Below, piece after piece: positions 5,212-6,792 of a stretch of DNA of 6,792 nt. This stretch comes from Planctomycetota bacterium (GTDB taxonomy: Bacteria > Planctomycetota > Phycisphaerae > SM23-33). Under the pieces are notes generated by a model. That model did not search any database. It saw only the letters and a program-made list of their open reading frames with translations, and was not told the origin of the DNA. The stretch is taken from positions 1-6,792 of the forward strand of contig QNCB01000072.1 of the NCBI GenBank assembly GCA_003644335.1, read 5' to 3'. How positions within the stretch are numbered: position 1 is the first letter of the stretch; every line of letters starts with the position of its first letter. Made by a program: the position numbers and the translations under genes.

Positions 5212-5227
5212 TAAAATTCTTTCTCCG

Positions 5228-5905
5228 CTACTTTGCGAGAGTTTCTTTTGCTGCGGGGCAGAGGTTTTTTGGGGCTAGGGGGCAGTCTTGGCAGTTTGGT
5301 TTTCTGGCGGTGCACAGCGATCGGCCATGGAATATCAACAGGTGCGAGAATATTGTCCATTGGCTTGGTGGCAGGAGTTTCATCAGGTCGCGTTCGATTT
5401 TTTCCGGCTTTTTGCGGTTTTTCGGATCGATGAGTTTTAGCCTGTCGCAGAGCCTGATTACATGCGTGTCCACGACGACGCCCTCGCATTTCCCGAAGGC
5501 TGTAGCCAGGATGACGTTAGCGGTCTTGCGAGCTACGCCCGGGAGGGTCAGCAGTTCGTCCATCGTCTGTGGCACTTGCCCGGCGAATTTCTCGAGGAGC
5601 AAAGCTGAGGCCTGTCGTATATTGCGGGTCTTGTTGCGATAAAATCCCGTCGAGCGAATATCTTCCTCGAACTGTTCCTGCGGCGCCTGGGCGTAGTCCC
5701 GGGTGGTGCGATATTTCTCAAAAAGCGACTTGGTAACGACATTGACCCGCTCGTCGGTGCATTGGGCGGAGAGGATCGTAGCGACCAGCAGCTCCAATGG
5801 GTTAGCATGATTCAGCGAGCAGCCAGCCTGGGGATATAGCTGCTTCAGGGCTTCTGTAATTTGCCCCGCCCGCTTTTTACGGTTTGCGACAGATTCTCTT
5901 GGCAT
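5228..5905 (-). CDS. nth: Endonuclease III (DNA glycosylase/AP lyase)
   Basis: A base-excision-repair enzyme that removes oxidised pyrimidines and cleaves at the resulting abasic site. The 225 residues are close to the 211 of E. coli Nth. The helix-hairpin-helix is at LPGVARKTANV (121-131) with the catalytic lysine at K127, followed by the catalytic aspartate D146 in VVVDTH. The C-terminal iron-sulphur loop has C198, C205, C208 and C216. Its last gap is seven residues, against the five I know from E. coli (C-x6-C-x2-C-x5-C). The ATG at 5905 lies four bases after the polA stop codon. GGAGG (5922-5918) inside the end of polA is 12 bases upstream, a little far but the only good site, which points to co-transcription and probably coupled translation with polA. 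Downstream is the repeat-rich spacer. Identification is very secure. Confidence 0.97.
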   Translation of the reverse strand: MPRESVANRKKRAGQITEALKQLYPQAGCSLNHANPLELLVATILSAQCTDERVNVVTKSLFEKYRTTRDYAQAPQEQFEEDIRSTGFYRNKTRNIRQASALLLEKFAGQVPQTMDELLTLPGVARKTANVILATAFGKCEGVVVDTHVIRLCDRLKLIDPKNRKKPEKIERDLMKLLPPSQWTIFSHLLIFHGRSLCTARKPNCQDCPLAPKNLCPAAKETLAK

Positions 5906-5909
5906 GTCT

Positions 5910-6792
5910 CTACTTTGCCTCCAGCCAATTCTTGCCGACGCCCACGTCTACTTTTAGTGGCACGGTCAGGCTCATCGCGCCGGTCATCTCAGCTACTATC
6001 ATCTCGCGTTGGGCGTCAATTTCCTCCGCGGGTATCTCGAACACCAACTCGTCGTGGATTTGCAGCAGCATCTTCGCAGGCCTATCCTCGGCGGAGATCC
6101 GCCTGGCGATATTTACCATCGCCTGCTTTATGAGGTCCGCTGCGGAGCCTTGCACGACGGAGTTTATCGCCAATCGCTCAGCCTGGGCCAATCGCTGCTT
6201 GTTTGTCGAGTCGATATCGGGTATCTGCCGACGCCTGCCCAGGATGGTCTCGACGTAACCGTGCGCGCGAGCCTGGGCGACACAGCTTTGGAGGAACTCG
6301 TCGATTTTCGGAACCTTTTGCTTGTACCGCCGAATGAACTCCGTTGCTTCAGCCCGGGATATTTTCAGCGCCTGGGCCAGCCCAAAGCCGCTCTGCCCGT
6401 AAATTATGCCGAAGTTCACGCCCTTGGCTCGGGTTCGTTGTTCGGAGGTAACTTCCGCCAGCGGCACGGAAAAAATCTCCGCTGCGACCGTGCGGTGAAT
6501 GTCCTGCCCGTCGTTAAAAGCCGCGATGAGCATGGCGTCCTGACAAAGGTGGCCTAGCATTCGCAGCTCGACTTGCGAGTAGTCCGCCCCCAGCAGCAAA
6601 CAGCCCGGCCCGGCGATGAAAGCCGAGCGGATAGCCCGGCCTTGCTCGGTGCGGATGGGAATGTTTTGCAGGTTCGGGTCGCTGCTGGACAGCCTGCCCG
6701 TTGCAGTGCCAGCCTGGTGAAAAGACGTGTGCACCCGCCCGTCGCTCGGCAGGATACTCTCGCCCAGCGCGACGAGGTATGTGCTGATGAGC
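5910..6792 (-). CDS. polA: DNA polymerase I, C-terminal polymerase domain (5' part outside window)
   Basis: A family A DNA polymerase that fills repair gaps and replaces Okazaki primers. Only the last 293 residues are in the window; the frame stays open to the right edge, and residues before the GTG at 6734 (STYLVAL, LPSDGRVHTSF) fit PolA, so that GTG is not the start. Numbering the visible fragment, the TGRLSSSDPNLQNIP segment is at 31-45 and motif A DYSQVELR at 70-77 with the metal-binding aspartate D70. Motif B (O-helix) carries R119, K123, F127 and Y131, and motif C HDE is at 246-248. All catalytic residues of the polymerase are present. A phenylalanine at the position of E. coli F762 is the usual form. 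Whether the 5'-nuclease and proofreading domains exist cannot be seen. It ends four bases before nth. Confidence 0.97.
   Translation of the reverse strand, partial: LISTYLVALGESILPSDGRVHTSFHQAGTATGRLSSSDPNLQNIPIRTEQGRAIRSAFIAGPGCLLLGADYSQVELRMLGHLCQDAMLIAAFNDGQDIHRTVAAEIFSVPLAEVTSEQRTRAKGVNFGIIYGQSGFGLAQALKISRAEATEFIRRYKQKVPKIDEFLQSCVAQARAHGYVETILGRRRQIPDIDSTNKQRLAQAERLAINSVVQGSAADLIKQAMVNIARRISAEDRPAKMLLQIHDELVFEIPAEEIDAQREMIVAEMTGAMSLTVPLKVDVGVGKNWLEAK
5918..5922 (-). promoter_or_regulatory. Probable nth ribosome binding site inside polA
   Basis: GGAGG on the minus strand lies within the last codons of polA, 12 bases before the nth ATG. The spacing is long, but a ribosome finishing polA would be released right beside the nth start, so coupled re-initiation is plausible. 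Confidence 0.45.

Larger units (their letters stand above)
4668..5227. other. Repeat-packed intergenic region between nth and the sigma-factor gene
   Basis: About 560 bases with no supported gene. From 4668 to about 4775 it is AT-rich and probably carries the sigma-factor leader, though I cannot pick a clear promoter. From about 4778 onwards nearly everything is repeat: microrepeat arrays (4802-4858), a nested inverted-repeat region (4881-4992), three copies of a 23-26 base element (5011-5127), and a bracketed microrepeat (5133-5211). Long open frames crossing it, such as 4386-5000 on the minus strand, are translations of repeats. One of them includes the peptide VIPAQAGMT, which I recognise as a typical spurious product of this type of inverted repeat. 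Confidence 0.75.

Overview
The window holds five protein genes, all on the minus strand. In transcription order (right to left) they are the 3' part of polA (DNA polymerase I), nth (endonuclease III), a small two-domain sigma-70-type factor, a stand-alone response-regulator receiver, and leuS (leucyl-tRNA synthetase). I see no tRNA, rRNA, CRISPR array or transposase. The DNA is moderately GC-rich. The LeuRS carries large insertions, including one that I recall from Bacteroidetes- and Planctomycetes-type enzymes, and the spacers are full of short repeats. Together these suggest an environmental bacterium of the Planctomycetota, perhaps Phycisphaerae. That placement is inference, not something the sequence proves.

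Right block (5228-6792): polA and nth are separated by only 4 bases and the likely nth Shine-Dalgarno lies inside polA, so they look like one transcription unit. Both act in base excision repair: Nth removes oxidised pyrimidines and incises the strand, and Pol I fills the gap.

Middle spacer (4668-5227): about 560 bases without a believable gene, but not plain sequence. It contains three short-period (8-9 base) microrepeat arrays, a nested fold around a perfect dRS3-like hairpin, three copies of a 23-26 base element (two direct, one inverted, able to form a long hairpin), and a 16-base direct repeat bracketing one microrepeat array. It reads as a landing zone for several unrelated dispersed repeat families.

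Regulatory pair (3604-4654): a sigma factor with regions 2 and 4 only, followed 67 bases later by a receiver with no output domain. Two overlapping palindromes lie between them. No anti-sigma factor, histidine kinase or target operon is in the window, so their circuit is unknown.

Left block (62-3603): leuS has a good promoter candidate close to its start. The 400 bases upstream of that promoter hold two strong inverted repeats and no convincing gene. A 22-base perfect palindrome sits inside the leuS reading frame just before the catalytic HIGH motif. It belongs to an 8-base word (CAGCCTGG or its complement) that I count nine times in the window, about 0.2 being expected for equal base composition.

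Apart from the sigma/receiver pair, no multi-gene accessory system is visible. The most unusual material is the repeat-packed spacer, the LeuRS insertions and the over-represented word.
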